From assembly GCA_963676605.2 (NCBI GenBank), contig CAXXSP010000063.1:1-64000 (forward strand): a stretch of DNA of 64,000 bases, read 5' to 3'. This DNA is from SABI01 sp963676605. GTDB lineage: Bacteria; Spirochaetota; Spirochaetia; Sphaerochaetales; Sphaerochaetaceae. The notes under the pieces were generated by a model. It did no database searches. It had not been told where the DNA came from and saw nothing but the letters and a program-made list of their open reading frames with translations. Below, in pieces: positions 25,801 to 34,363 of the stretch; position 1 is the stretch's first letter; every line of letters starts with the position of its first letter. A program made the position numbers and the translations under genes.

Positions 25801-26703
25801 ATGATTGATTACAGGAACCTGGAAGCTCTCGCCGCGGTTGTGGATGAGAAGGGGTTTGAGAGGGCAGGAAACGCTCTTCATATCACACAGTCGGCAGTAA
25901 CCCAGAGAATACGCCAGCTGGAAGATTTCACCGGGCAGATTCTTCTCATCAGGAGCCAGCCCCCGGCACCCACCGAAGCTGGACGGGAACTGCTTGAGCA
26001 CTTCAGGAAGGTTCAGGTACTGGAACAGGAGTTTTCTGAAAGAACAGGTATGATTGAAACGCATCAGAATCCTCACATATCACTCGCAGTGAATGCGGAC
26101 AGCCTGGCAACCTGGTTCTCTGATGTTCTCAGCCGGTATTATGCTTTTCACAGCGGTTTTCTTGATATGAAAAGCGCAGACCAGGATGTGACTCATACAC
26201 TGATGGTTTCTGGAGAGGTGATGGGCTGTATAAGTACGGTCTCTACCCCATTCAGAGGCTGCAGGAGTACTTTTATCGGAAACATGACCTATCGTTTCGT
26301 TTCAACCCGTTCGTTCGCCGAACGTTATTTCCCCCAGGAGATGGATGAAGCTTCCTTTCAGGAAGCACCGAAACTGAGTTTTAATAAAGATGACGGGCTC
26401 TTATCACAGTGGGCTTCCCGTTTCTTCCCCCGTGCCGACTCCTTTCATAATTCCCACCTTGTTCCCTCCTCTGATCAGTTCCCTATCCTGATTCGGCAGG
26501 GAGAAGTCTGCGGGATGCTGCCCGATTTTCAGTTTGAAGCCTATAAGGAACCGTATGAGCTCGTTGACCTTTCCAAGGGATATCCGGTTTCAACTCCGCT
26601 CTACTGGCACAGGTGGAGTATTCAGTCATCCGAACTTGATCTGCTTACAGCTATCATTCAGGAAGTGGCGGATGAAAGGCTCGCGAAAGACGAAAGTGAA
26701 TAA
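25801..26703 (+). CDS. argP: LysR-family regulator of the ArgP/LysG group
   Basis: 300 residues: N-terminal winged helix-turn-helix (IDYRNLEALAAVVDEKGFERAGNALHITQSAVTQRIRQLE, residues 2-43) and a type-II effector-binding domain. RQLED...QILLIRSQPPAPTEAG is typical of ArgP/IciA. Divergent from the LysE-type exporter, so it probably activates that gene in response to lysine, arginine or both. The AT-rich spacer would contain its binding site. Confidence 0.88.
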   Translation: MIDYRNLEALAAVVDEKGFERAGNALHITQSAVTQRIRQLEDFTGQILLIRSQPPAPTEAGRELLEHFRKVQVLEQEFSERTGMIETHQNPHISLAVNADSLATWFSDVLSRYYAFHSGFLDMKSADQDVTHTLMVSGEVMGCISTVSTPFRGCRSTFIGNMTYRFVSTRSFAERYFPQEMDEASFQEAPKLSFNKDDGLLSQWASRFFPRADSFHNSHLVPSSDQFPILIRQGEVCGMLPDFQFEAYKEPYELVDLSKGYPVSTPLYWHRWSIQSSELDLLTAIIQEVADERLAKDESE

Positions 26704-26847
26704 GAATCCTGTTCTTGCCCATATAATTTCCATGAAGAGAGGGAAGAGATTTCATGGGAAGAGAATCCTTCAATGAGAAGTGATGAATCTGCAGTTCAAG
26801 AAAGGAGCAATCCATCCTCAGGTAATGAGGAATGAGGTCGATATCGA

Positions 26848-27717
26848 TCAGAAGGCATACCTGCTCTCTTTGAGTCCACGGGTATCGGTATGGATGGAAA
26901 AGACGCTTCCTGACAGAGGATACTCCTCCAGTTCTTTCTTGCTCAGGCCGGTTCTCGCGCTTGTGACATAGAGTGTGTCGAGCTGTTCACCGCCGAAACA
27001 CATGCAGGTGATATTCTTCGCAGGCAGTTCAACGATCCGGTCGACGTCCCCATGCGGTGAGTACCTGACGACACGTGCACCACCCCACTGAGCGTTCCAG
27101 AGGTACCCCTCGGCATCCACGATGGATCCGTCCGGATTTCCCGGCTGATCCTCGAAGGAGGCAAACACTCTCTTATCGGAAGGGGGGCCCTTCTGGGTAT
27201 CATAATCGAAAGCCCAGATCAGCCGTTTCGGGGTATCTGTGAAATACATCACCTTCCCGTCAGGGGAGAAACAGATACTGTTTGCGCAGGTGATACCTTC
27301 CCACAGCGTCTGCACTTCAGTACCTTCTGTCACGCGGAAAAGAGAGCCTCTCTCCTTACTCTCAGGGTCGAAATCACCTACGATGAACCGTCCCTGACGG
27401 TCACACCGTCCGTCATTGAGACGAACAGGGGAGGAGCCGTCATGAACCTGCGTGAGCCACTGGAGAGAGGGGTCATCCCAGGACCCGAAGGCGAAAGCCG
27501 AAGCGAAGGCGAACAGGAATCCTCCCCCTTTTCTCAAAGCGAACGAACAGAGCTTGTCCGGCATCTCCTTCGAATGCAGGCTCGAATCTTTCGAGTCCCA
27601 CCGGTGTAGGCGCTTTTCATCTATATCGGTCCAGTACAGCGAGGAGGTATTCTCATCCCAGAGAATCCCCTCCCCGAGGGTATTCCCGCACTCTATATGA
27701 ACATTCGCCTCGTACAT
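26848..27717 (-). CDS. SMP-30/gluconolactonase-family sugar lactonase
   Basis: Six-bladed beta-propeller metal enzyme (289 residues) that opens sugar lactones such as gluconolactone or arabinonolactone. Metal ligands fit the family: Glu in GEGILWDE, Asn/Asp in RLNDGRCD, Asn in CANSICFSPDG, Asp in GNPDGSIVDAEGYLW. The start MYEANVH at 27717 is chosen for the AGGAGA site 6 bases upstream; the longer frame overlaps the neighbouring gene. It follows a VOC protein of the type fused to KDPG aldolases by only 10 bases, so the pair may serve an aldonate pathway. Confidence 0.88.
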   Translation of the reverse strand: MYEANVHIECGNTLGEGILWDENTSSLYWTDIDEKRLHRWDSKDSSLHSKEMPDKLCSFALRKGGGFLFAFASAFAFGSWDDPSLQWLTQVHDGSSPVRLNDGRCDRQGRFIVGDFDPESKERGSLFRVTEGTEVQTLWEGITCANSICFSPDGKVMYFTDTPKRLIWAFDYDTQKGPPSDKRVFASFEDQPGNPDGSIVDAEGYLWNAQWGGARVVRYSPHGDVDRIVELPAKNITCMCFGGEQLDTLYVTSARTGLSKKELEEYPLSGSVFSIHTDTRGLKESRYAF

Positions 27718-27727
27718 CTTTCGTCTC

Positions 27728-28090
27728 CTATCTCTTGAGGAGGTGGATCGCAAATCCTCCGATCTCACCAGTAAGATACACAGCCTTCTTCACCCCGTTT
27801 TCATCCGTTGCGAGGGTATCGAGATCAAAGGTGTACCCGTGTTTCTCCATCACTTCCATCGCCGTGTCGATATCATCAGTGCCGAGAGCAATATGGCCAT
27901 GGGTTCCCAGATAATTCTTCTTCACACATTCGATCACCGATCCCGCAAAAACGGATTTATTCCCATCTTTTCCCGGAAGGCTCAACAGACGGCAGAAACT
28001 CTCCTGCACGGCACGTGCCGTCTCCTCGTTCTCATTATTTATTCCCAGGTGAATAATCTCAAGATTCAGTTCTTTCATATCATCAAACAT
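27728..28090 (-). CDS. VOC-superfamily protein resembling the C-terminal domain of KDPG-aldolase fusions
   Basis: 120 residues with a VOC metal-enzyme fold (LNLEIIHLGINNEN, HGHIALGTDDIDTAMEVM, LTGEIGGFAIHLLKR). The same arrangement is found as a C-terminal extension of some 2-dehydro-3-deoxyphosphogluconate aldolases; here it is free-standing, from memory of that family. Start MFDDMKE is chosen for AGGAG 5 bases upstream. It is coupled to the lactonase gene downstream. The catalytic role is unknown; it may be a small lyase or isomerase, or a binding subunit in sugar-acid catabolism. Confidence 0.7.
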   Translation of the reverse strand: MFDDMKELNLEIIHLGINNENEETARAVQESFCRLLSLPGKDGNKSVFAGSVIECVKKNYLGTHGHIALGTDDIDTAMEVMEKHGYTFDLDTLATDENGVKKAVYLTGEIGGFAIHLLKR

Positions 28091-28185
28091 CGATGCTCCT
28101 TCTGCTGCTCCATGTATATTAACCGGAGGCATCTTCTCATCTTATACATGATAACCTGTGCCGTGCGCAACGAGAAAAACTCAGG

Positions 28186-29340
28186 TCAGGGGATATCAAC
28201 CGAGAGGATAGAGTGGATGGTATCAACGAAGTAGCTCACTTCATCATCGTCAATCATCTCGAAAATTTTCTGATCGCCGAGAAGTACATTGACTGCCTCC
28301 TGCAGCACTGCTGCAGAAGAGAACCGGATATCAAGGTCCCGTTCCTTTCCTTTTTCAGCCTGCCTGAACAGCTTCCTGTATTCTTTCAGGCTGAAGGAGT
28401 CGAAGAAAAGTCCATGCGTCCTGTAGTATTCAAGATCATACGAAGCTGAGACGGGAATCACTTCTTCAGGGTTGATCGTATGCGTTGTAAGGATCTGTTC
28501 TGTGGGAACTGTGAGAAAATTATAAGAGATGTCCTTATTCATGGGAGTGAGAGCTTCACCCGAGGTGACATCGACATGATACCATCTCTCTCCCAGCTTC
28601 ACCATGTTCCAGGCGTGACCGTTCAGCTCTTCAGGAATGAAAGGAGTGAAGAGAGAGAGAACTCCTCCATCATCCCCGTTCTGTTTCAGATCGCCCGTCA
28701 CGATAATCGACTCGAACCCGAGGACGTGCATCAGATACTGGAACGAGCGGGCATACCCGGCGCACACCCCCTTTCCTTTCACCAGGACACTGTACATCGA
28801 CTGGTCGGTCACAGAAGAGCGGTATTTCGTCTCGGTTATGAGGTACTCATACACCCGTTTCACTTTCTCATACGGATCACTGACCTTCTCTGTACTTTTC
28901 ACAACCTTCCCGGTGATATCGGCAACCTTATCCTTCTGTTTCACAAGATCGTCCCCGCTCGAGGTGTAGGTGAAATCGATTTTCACATCCACGGGAACCG
29001 AGTCAATTGAACGGGTCGTGAAGTTCAGCCTGGAATCGACCCAGAAGTATTCAGGATAGTCATTCAGTACCTTCATGAAGATTCCAAAGAGATGTTTCCC
29101 CTCTTCTGCCGGGACCGTGATGGCAGCGACGCTGTCAGCGACAGCTTCCCTTATCATCTCATAGATCTCCCGATCCTCTGCTGTGTTCAGCAGACGATAT
29201 CCGTATCGTTCGGTATCGAGTGAGTAGGAGGGTATGTGATGGTCTCCGGTGAGGGGGAAGGTCTCACTCTCTCCTCCCGCCTGTACGGCCGATACGGCAA
29301 GGAGAGTACAGAGAAACATAGCGAAAAGGCGTCTGTTCAT
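28186..29340 (-). CDS. exported transglutaminase-like (papain-fold) protein
   Basis: 384 residues with a signal peptide (MNRRLFAMFLCTLLAVSAVQAGG). A central transglutaminase-like domain carries the Cys-His-Asp triad: Cys in GKGVCAGYARSFQYLM (near 195), His in LNGHAWNMVKLGERWYHVD (near 242), Asp in VDVTSG. It belongs to the bacterial group with secreted or surface-anchored proteases or cross-linking enzymes. The predicted place of action is the periplasm or cell surface. It stands alone on the minus strand. Confidence 0.85.
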   Translation of the reverse strand: MNRRLFAMFLCTLLAVSAVQAGGESETFPLTGDHHIPSYSLDTERYGYRLLNTAEDREIYEMIREAVADSVAAITVPAEEGKHLFGIFMKVLNDYPEYFWVDSRLNFTTRSIDSVPVDVKIDFTYTSSGDDLVKQKDKVADITGKVVKSTEKVSDPYEKVKRVYEYLITETKYRSSVTDQSMYSVLVKGKGVCAGYARSFQYLMHVLGFESIIVTGDLKQNGDDGGVLSLFTPFIPEELNGHAWNMVKLGERWYHVDVTSGEALTPMNKDISYNFLTVPTEQILTTHTINPEEVIPVSASYDLEYYRTHGLFFDSFSLKEYRKLFRQAEKGKERDLDIRFSSAAVLQEAVNVLLGDQKIFEMIDDDEVSYFVDTIHSILSVDIP

Positions 29341-29429
29341 GCTCTTATCCTAAAGAGTCCTCACTTCTCAGTCAATCTCGATTGTGATACCTGAAGAATC
29401 CTGATACGATACCCTCAGGAAAATGATGT

Positions 29430-30083
29430 ATGAAAGAACAGACTGACCTGTATGCACTCGATCTCGCTTCCCTCGGCATCACAACCGTCGCGCTTGATTA
29501 CGGCGGAGTCATTGCCGACATGATTGAAGAGGACACACTTTCCATCCTTGCAGAATTCGCAGGTGTTCCAAAGAGCCGATTCATATCTCCCTACTGGTCT
29601 CTCAGAACCTCCTACGATGAGGGTGTGTGGAACTTCGAAACCTACATGAGGAATGTCTTCGCCGCCTGTGATTCTCCTTTCACAGAACAGGCGGATTATC
29701 ACACACTCTTTCTCACCGACACCAGGGCTTACTCAAGGGTGAGAGAAAAGATGATAGAGTGGATCAGACGGATGAAGAAAGAGGGTATCACCTTCATCAT
29801 CATCTCAAACATCGCAGTTGAAGCAGCACAGCTGCTGATCGAAGAAAGTGATTGGGCATCTCTGTTCGACCACCGGATCTATTCGGGAGAAGTCGGCATC
29901 AACAAACCGGATCAGAGGATCTTCCGCCATGCGCTCAGTCTCCTGAATTCAGACGGCAGCAGTGCTTTGTTCATCGACGACAGAAAGGAGAATGTGGAGG
30001 CTGCAGAAACTGCAGGTTTCATGGGAGCCTGGTCGATACGGGACGGAGTTATCTGCTCAGGCCAGGTGAACGGCTGTCATTGA
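29430..30083 (+). CDS. HAD-superfamily hydrolase
   Basis: 217-residue haloacid-dehalogenase-like phosphatase. Motif I is VALDYGGVIAD (nucleophile Asp; the usual second Asp is Gly as in the DxGGVI subgroup), motif II is IIISNI, motif III Lys lies in GINKPDQRIF and motif IV is FIDDRKENVEAAETAG. A helical cap lies between motifs I and II. It resembles YihX-type sugar-phosphate phosphatases; the substrate is unknown. No close partner. Confidence 0.85.
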   Translation: MKEQTDLYALDLASLGITTVALDYGGVIADMIEEDTLSILAEFAGVPKSRFISPYWSLRTSYDEGVWNFETYMRNVFAACDSPFTEQADYHTLFLTDTRAYSRVREKMIEWIRRMKKEGITFIIISNIAVEAAQLLIEESDWASLFDHRIYSGEVGINKPDQRIFRHALSLLNSDGSSALFIDDRKENVEAAETAGFMGAWSIRDGVICSGQVNGCH

Positions 30084-30141
30084 GGAGCATGGTCTCAGAA
30101 AGGGAAAAACGCCGTCTCAGTATTTCCTGCCGTCGGAGAGG

Positions 30142-31023
30142 TCAGATCTCAATCCCGAACAAAAGACGTACCACCACTCCGATCCCGAAGGAGAAGAGTG
30201 CGACTCCGAGGCTGATTCCTGCCATTTCAAAGAATCTCTTCCTGAAGTTCAGGTCCTTTGCGACTGAGATGTAGTAGTTGAAGGAGGCTATGATCAGTAC
30301 CGAGATGGAGAGAGTACTGATCAGGCAGACCAGGTAATGGCTGAAGATCAGATAGGGTATGATCAGCAGGAAGACGGTGATGATGTAGGCGATTCCAGTA
30401 TAGATTGAGGACTTGAGCGGCTCCTCCTCTCCATCAGCCTTGCTGGAGAGGTATTCGCTTGCAGCCATCGAGAAGGATGCGGCGATACCTGTGATGAGTC
30501 CCGAGAAGGCGATAATCCGCGTATTCTGGAAGGCGAAAGAGAGACCGGCGAGAGCTCCTGTGAGCTCCACAAGGGCATCATTCAGGCCGAGCACGATGCT
30601 TCCTATGTAGGCAAGGCGTTCTTCCCTGATCATGGCAAGGAGGGCATGCTCGTGAGCTTCTTCCTGTTCCACGATCTCGCTGAATCCCGGCACGTACTCT
30701 TCGAGCCCGGCGTAATCTATATTGACGGCCTTGTCCTCATCCTTCTCAAGAAGTTTGAGACCGAAGGTCATGCCGAAGATACGGACGATGAAGAGAAAGA
30801 AGAGGACCTTTCCCTTCTGGGCTTTCATCTTCCTTCCGGTAATCTTCTCAAGACGGACATAGTGAGCCTGTTCCTCCCGCGCGATATCCTTCAGGATCTT
30901 CGCGTTCTTCTCATCTTTCATGATCGCTGCGGCTCGTGTATACACGGCAACTGCAGTAACTTCATTCTGCTGATCGGTCTCGATCTGACGCATCACATCA
31001 CGGGGTATCTGCTGTTCACTCAT
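30142..31023 (-). CDS. ferritin-like/VIT1 fusion metal transporter (MbfA type)
   Basis: 293 residues. The N-terminal 140 form a rubrerythrin-like four-helix domain with metal ligands in QNEVTAVAVY, REEQAHYVRLEKI and QEEAHEHALL. The C-terminal half is a VIT1/CCC1 membrane transporter (five helices; GLNDALVELTGALAGLSFAF, AASFSMAASEYLSSKA). Known relatives (MbfA) export iron or protect against peroxide. Downstream of, and 10 bases from, a NarL-type regulator, so it may be regulated with the two-component system or be its target. Confidence 0.9.
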   Translation of the reverse strand: MSEQQIPRDVMRQIETDQQNEVTAVAVYTRAAAIMKDEKNAKILKDIAREEQAHYVRLEKITGRKMKAQKGKVLFFLFIVRIFGMTFGLKLLEKDEDKAVNIDYAGLEEYVPGFSEIVEQEEAHEHALLAMIREERLAYIGSIVLGLNDALVELTGALAGLSFAFQNTRIIAFSGLITGIAASFSMAASEYLSSKADGEEEPLKSSIYTGIAYIITVFLLIIPYLIFSHYLVCLISTLSISVLIIASFNYYISVAKDLNFRKRFFEMAGISLGVALFSFGIGVVVRLLFGIEI

Positions 31024-31033
31024 CGCTACTTCC

Positions 31034-31681
31034 TCAGTTCGTTCCGTACTTCATCTGGTAGGAGACCGCCCGCTGGGTCAGTTCCTTCAGGTTCGATATA
31101 TCGAGCTTCTTTTTCACATTCTCAAGGTGGGAACTGACAGTCGAGCTCTGGATACCGTAGGTCTCGGCGATCTCTCTGTTCGTAAGCCCCTTCCCTATCA
31201 TATGGAAAATTGCCTTTTCCCGCTTCGTAAGAGAACTCAGGTCCTCAAGATAGGTATCACCGCCCTCTTTCTTCTTCGTCCTGCGGACTCCGGCCCGGGA
31301 GGATATATACTTCTGACCTGAGGCTACGGTTCTCACCGCCTCGATAAGCGCCTGTGAAGCATCACGCTTGGGGAGAAAGCCAAGAGCTCCACACTCGAAG
31401 GCCCTGTCGGCGTACTCCTTCTCCCAGAGCATCGTGATGGCGAGTATCTTCACGCTTCGGTAATGCCGTGCTACATACTCGATCACATCATACCCGCGAA
31501 GCACACCGTCTATGACCATGTCGACGATCAGCACATCAGGCTGCTGCGCCTTCAGAAGCCCTTTCAGCTCCTTCACATTTCCGGTATCTCCGATGATGGA
31601 AAACTCCTCATACGTACCAAGAACAGCCTTCAGGCCGTCACGCATCAGGTGATGATCATCAAGTATCATAAGGGTTGTCAT
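31034..31681 (-). CDS. NarL/LuxR-family response regulator
   Basis: 215 residues: receiver domain (MILDDHHLMRDGL, phospho-Asp in DVLIVDMVIDG, Lys in FLPKRDAS) and C-terminal LuxR helix-turn-helix (LTKREKAIFHMIGKGLTNREIAETYGIQSSTVSSHLENVKKKL). Its start overlaps the histidine kinase stop by 4 bases, the signature of a cognate pair. Confidence 0.94.
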   Translation of the reverse strand: MTTLMILDDHHLMRDGLKAVLGTYEEFSIIGDTGNVKELKGLLKAQQPDVLIVDMVIDGVLRGYDVIEYVARHYRSVKILAITMLWEKEYADRAFECGALGFLPKRDASQALIEAVRTVASGQKYISSRAGVRRTKKKEGGDTYLEDLSSLTKREKAIFHMIGKGLTNREIAETYGIQSSTVSSHLENVKKKLDISNLKELTQRAVSYQMKYGTN

Positions 31682-33711
31682 ACTCCACGTTTCTCCATGT
31701 CTTTTCCTGAACTCTTCAGGGGGATTGTCGCTTCTATCGTGTAGGTTCCGTCCTCACCGTACCCGCTGCTGAAGGTCCCCCCGTGCGAAGCTGCACGGTA
31801 GGACATGATGCTTGTACCGTGCCCTCCGCTCTTTTGCGCCTTCTGAGGCTCTCCGGAGGACTTTCGAAAGGCTCCGTCATTCGTCACCCTGAGAGTGAAC
31901 AGGGTATCGCCGACATCGAGGGATATCGTGATCTTCTCGGGGGATGCATGGCGGAGCGCATTCGTCATGCCTTCACGTACAATATTGTATACATCACCTG
32001 TACAGGACAGATCAAGGGGGATATCTTTTACGGGACAGAAAATATCGACCGATAGGTCGTGTCGGGCCATCAGATTCTCCGCATCACGCTCTATGGCAGC
32101 CAAAAGCCCCCTCTCACCGATACCCACAGGATACAGTTCCCCGATGATCGTGTAGAGGTTACTCTTGATCTCCTCGTTGAGTTCCAGCATACCCCCGATC
32201 TTCCTCTCAAGATCCCTGGGAATCTCTCCCTGAAGTCTCACGGATTCTCCAAGGAGTTCCATCGCATGAATAGACTGTCCGAGGGTATCATGCAGGTCCC
32301 GCCCCACTCGCTTTCTCTCCTCTTCAGCACACCTGATACCTTCCAGGTCTCTCATCGCCTCATGAGCGGAACGGACCTCTCCCGTCCTTCTTTCGACCTC
32401 TTCCTCAAGATTCTCATTGAGGTGACCCAGTGACTCGGTGAGCTTCTGAACCTCCTGGAAGGAGGAGGTCATCTTCATTGCAAGGGCAAGGGCCTGAAAG
32501 AAGATGAAAAAGATCATACCGAGCTCGATAAAGGTTCCGGTCCTGCTGGTGAAGGAGAGATAGAAGAAGTCATTGATGATGGATGCGATGATAAAACAGG
32601 TTCCGAGAAGTGTCAGGAGAGCTCCTGTCACGTTGGCAATTACCGCTTTCAGCATCACATATACCATGGAAAAGAGAGATACAGACAGAAAGAGGTAGAA
32701 TGGATAGACCGTGTAGGTGAACAGAGCCGGGGGAAGAATAAGCACGGCAAGTGTGAACAGTGACGAGGTGCCGAGAATCGTGTAATAGAGCCTCCTGTCA
32801 AACTGTCTGGGATACATATTGTGGAACAGTATTGCCGCGGCAGGTACCGCGAGGTAGAGGGTCAGGTATTCGCAGGCTATGATGAGACGGAACGGCAGGG
32901 TCGGAAAGAAATGAAGTATGAGGTAGTGATCGGGAAAGAGAGCTCTGAGGGCGAACAGGAGGCTCAGGAGGGAGAGATAGAGGTAGTATCCTTCATGGCG
33001 CCTCAGGAGATAGACTCCCGTATAGAAGAAGGCCATGATCATGAGTGACGAGAAGAGGATGATGCCCCTTACTTCGCTGATCCAGTGCCAGGAGGAGAGC
33101 GTCTCGTAGGGGCCGAACCAGAGACTGCTCCAGGGGCCTCCTGTCCGGTAATCCCAGTTCGATACCTGAAGGATGATCTCGTAGCTCTTTTCCGCCCTCA
33201 TCATGAACAGGGGACTCGTGGCCGGCCGGTAGGCCGGCTGTGAACTCTCCGCCTCAACGCCCACCTGCCCTACTTCGAGAATATTTTCGCCGTTGATGAA
33301 CAGACGGAACGCAGTCGAGAGGGAACCGTTCTGAATAGCTAGCGGGTATTCCTCCGCAGCCAGATCAACCACCAGACGGTAGGTCGCATACCCGTGGTTT
33401 CCTATCCGGTCATCATAATTCCATCTGGAAGGAACCTCAGTATAGGAATCACCGGAGAACACATCCCCGGGAAACAGTAGGCGGTTCGGATAGAATTCCC
33501 ATTCTCCGTCGAGAGGAACCGGACCTCTTGTGGAGAAATCCCAGCTGTTCAGCTCCAGAACACCTTTCTCTGCTCGAGGAAACTCTTTCGGGATCAGCGT
33601 ATGTCTTCTATCGAGAGCGTAATAGAAGAAGAGAATCACCAGCAATACGGCAATAAGCACATACAGAAGGATCCTGAATGTATCGTTTTTCCATCTTCCT
33701 GATCCTCTCAT
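31678..33711 (-). CDS. 7TMR-DISM sensor histidine kinase
   Basis: 677 residues. After a signal anchor (FRILLYVLIAVLLVILFFYYAL) comes an extracytoplasmic carbohydrate-binding-like region (7TMR-DISMED2 type), seven transmembrane helices, a coiled coil, and a HisKA_3/HATPase module with phospho-His in RVGRDLHDTLGQSIHAMEL (near 500) and GHGTSIMSYRA near the end. Start MRGSGRW is preferred; the longer frame adds 25 residues without signal features. It partners the downstream NarL-type regulator (4-base overlap). The ligand is unknown; the adjacent ferritin-VIT1 gene hints at metal or oxidative stress. Confidence 0.9.
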   Translation of the reverse strand: MRGSGRWKNDTFRILLYVLIAVLLVILFFYYALDRRHTLIPKEFPRAEKGVLELNSWDFSTRGPVPLDGEWEFYPNRLLFPGDVFSGDSYTEVPSRWNYDDRIGNHGYATYRLVVDLAAEEYPLAIQNGSLSTAFRLFINGENILEVGQVGVEAESSQPAYRPATSPLFMMRAEKSYEIILQVSNWDYRTGGPWSSLWFGPYETLSSWHWISEVRGIILFSSLMIMAFFYTGVYLLRRHEGYYLYLSLLSLLFALRALFPDHYLILHFFPTLPFRLIIACEYLTLYLAVPAAAILFHNMYPRQFDRRLYYTILGTSSLFTLAVLILPPALFTYTVYPFYLFLSVSLFSMVYVMLKAVIANVTGALLTLLGTCFIIASIINDFFYLSFTSRTGTFIELGMIFFIFFQALALAMKMTSSFQEVQKLTESLGHLNENLEEEVERRTGEVRSAHEAMRDLEGIRCAEEERKRVGRDLHDTLGQSIHAMELLGESVRLQGEIPRDLERKIGGMLELNEEIKSNLYTIIGELYPVGIGERGLLAAIERDAENLMARHDLSVDIFCPVKDIPLDLSCTGDVYNIVREGMTNALRHASPEKITISLDVGDTLFTLRVTNDGAFRKSSGEPQKAQKSGGHGTSIMSYRAASHGGTFSSGYGEDGTYTIEATIPLKSSGKDMEKRGV

Positions 33712-33867
33712 CTTTGATCCTGCCTCTCCCGTTTTCCTCTGATGTGCTGCAGTATAGCATATCAGATCGGTATGAGAATATAGCATATTATAGTAGTTTC
33801 ATCTCCCCCGGCAGACTTCTCTCTCCCTTCAATTCCTACAATTCATAAAAAAATCAGGGAGATACCC

Positions 33868-33896
33868 TTGACAGAAAATCTTCACGGACACATACT
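33868..33896 (+). promoter_or_regulatory. sigma-70-type promoter of the small metal-protein operon
   Basis: TTGACA (33868-33873), 17-base spacer, CATACT (33891-33896). Transcription would start just inside the CsoR-like operator that follows. Confidence 0.65.
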
Positions 33897-33901
33897 GTAT
33901 A

Positions 33902-33916
33902 TACCCTACGGGGGTA
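33902..33916. promoter_or_regulatory. CsoR/CstR-like operator
   Basis: TACCC-TACGG-GGGTA, a 5-bp inverted repeat around a G/C-rich centre, the pattern bound by CsoR-family copper or persulfide repressors. It covers the expected transcription start, which suits repression. No CsoR-family gene lies in the window. Confidence 0.6.
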
Positions 33917-33937
33917 CCCTATTTAAGGAGGACGACC

Positions 33938-34081
33938 ATGAACAGAATACTGGCCTATTTCAGAAGAAAGTTCACAGCCTATCTTGAAAGACTCGGTGAA
34001 GCGAACAAGAAGCAGTTCGGTGAGGACCGACTTGAATGTTGTGCCCTTAATTCGAAAAAACCGCACGACACAACAGCATAA
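33938..34081 (+). CDS. small LDCC-like putative metal-binding protein (47 residues)
   Basis: 47 residues behind a perfect AAGGAGG at 7 bases. A basic amphipathic N-terminus (RILAYFRRKFTAYLERLG) is followed by EANKKQFGEDRLECCALN, with adjacent cysteines. This resembles the small LDCC-motif putative metal-binding proteins (here LECC), recognised from memory and not verified. It is first in an operon with two SHOCT-domain membrane proteins and is preceded by a CsoR-like operator, consistent with copper or other soft-metal handling. Confidence 0.7.
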   Translation: MNRILAYFRRKFTAYLERLGEANKKQFGEDRLECCALNSKKPHDTTA

Positions 34082-34099
34082 GGTGTCAGGAGGAAAACT

Positions 34100-34348
34100 A
34101 TGCATTACTGGTATGGACCGTTTGACCGGTTTGGAAATTTCTCTTTCGGAGGTATCACTATGATGATTCTATTTGTGGCTGTCATTGCCGTCGTAATCTA
34201 TCTCCTTGTCAGGAACAATCAGACAGGACATGGGGATGGACGCTACCACAGCGAACAGGATGCCCTTGAGATCCTGAAGAACAGGTTTGCCAAAGGCGAA
34301 ATCGATGAAGCTGAATACAGACGAGTCAAGGATGAACTGCTTTCATAG
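34100..34348 (+). CDS. small membrane protein with C-terminal SHOCT domain
   Basis: 82 residues: one transmembrane helix (MMILFVAVIAVVIYLLV, about 21-38) and a C-terminal SHOCT motif (ALEILKNRFAKGEIDEAEYRRVKDELL), a short helical oligomerisation module. Second gene of the operon under the CsoR-like operator, 18 bases after the LDCC-like gene. Function unknown; such proteins are common in metal- or stress-induced operons. Confidence 0.85.
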   Translation: MHYWYGPFDRFGNFSFGGITMMILFVAVIAVVIYLLVRNNQTGHGDGRYHSEQDALEILKNRFAKGEIDEAEYRRVKDELLS

Positions 34349-34363
34349 CGGGAAGGAGACATC

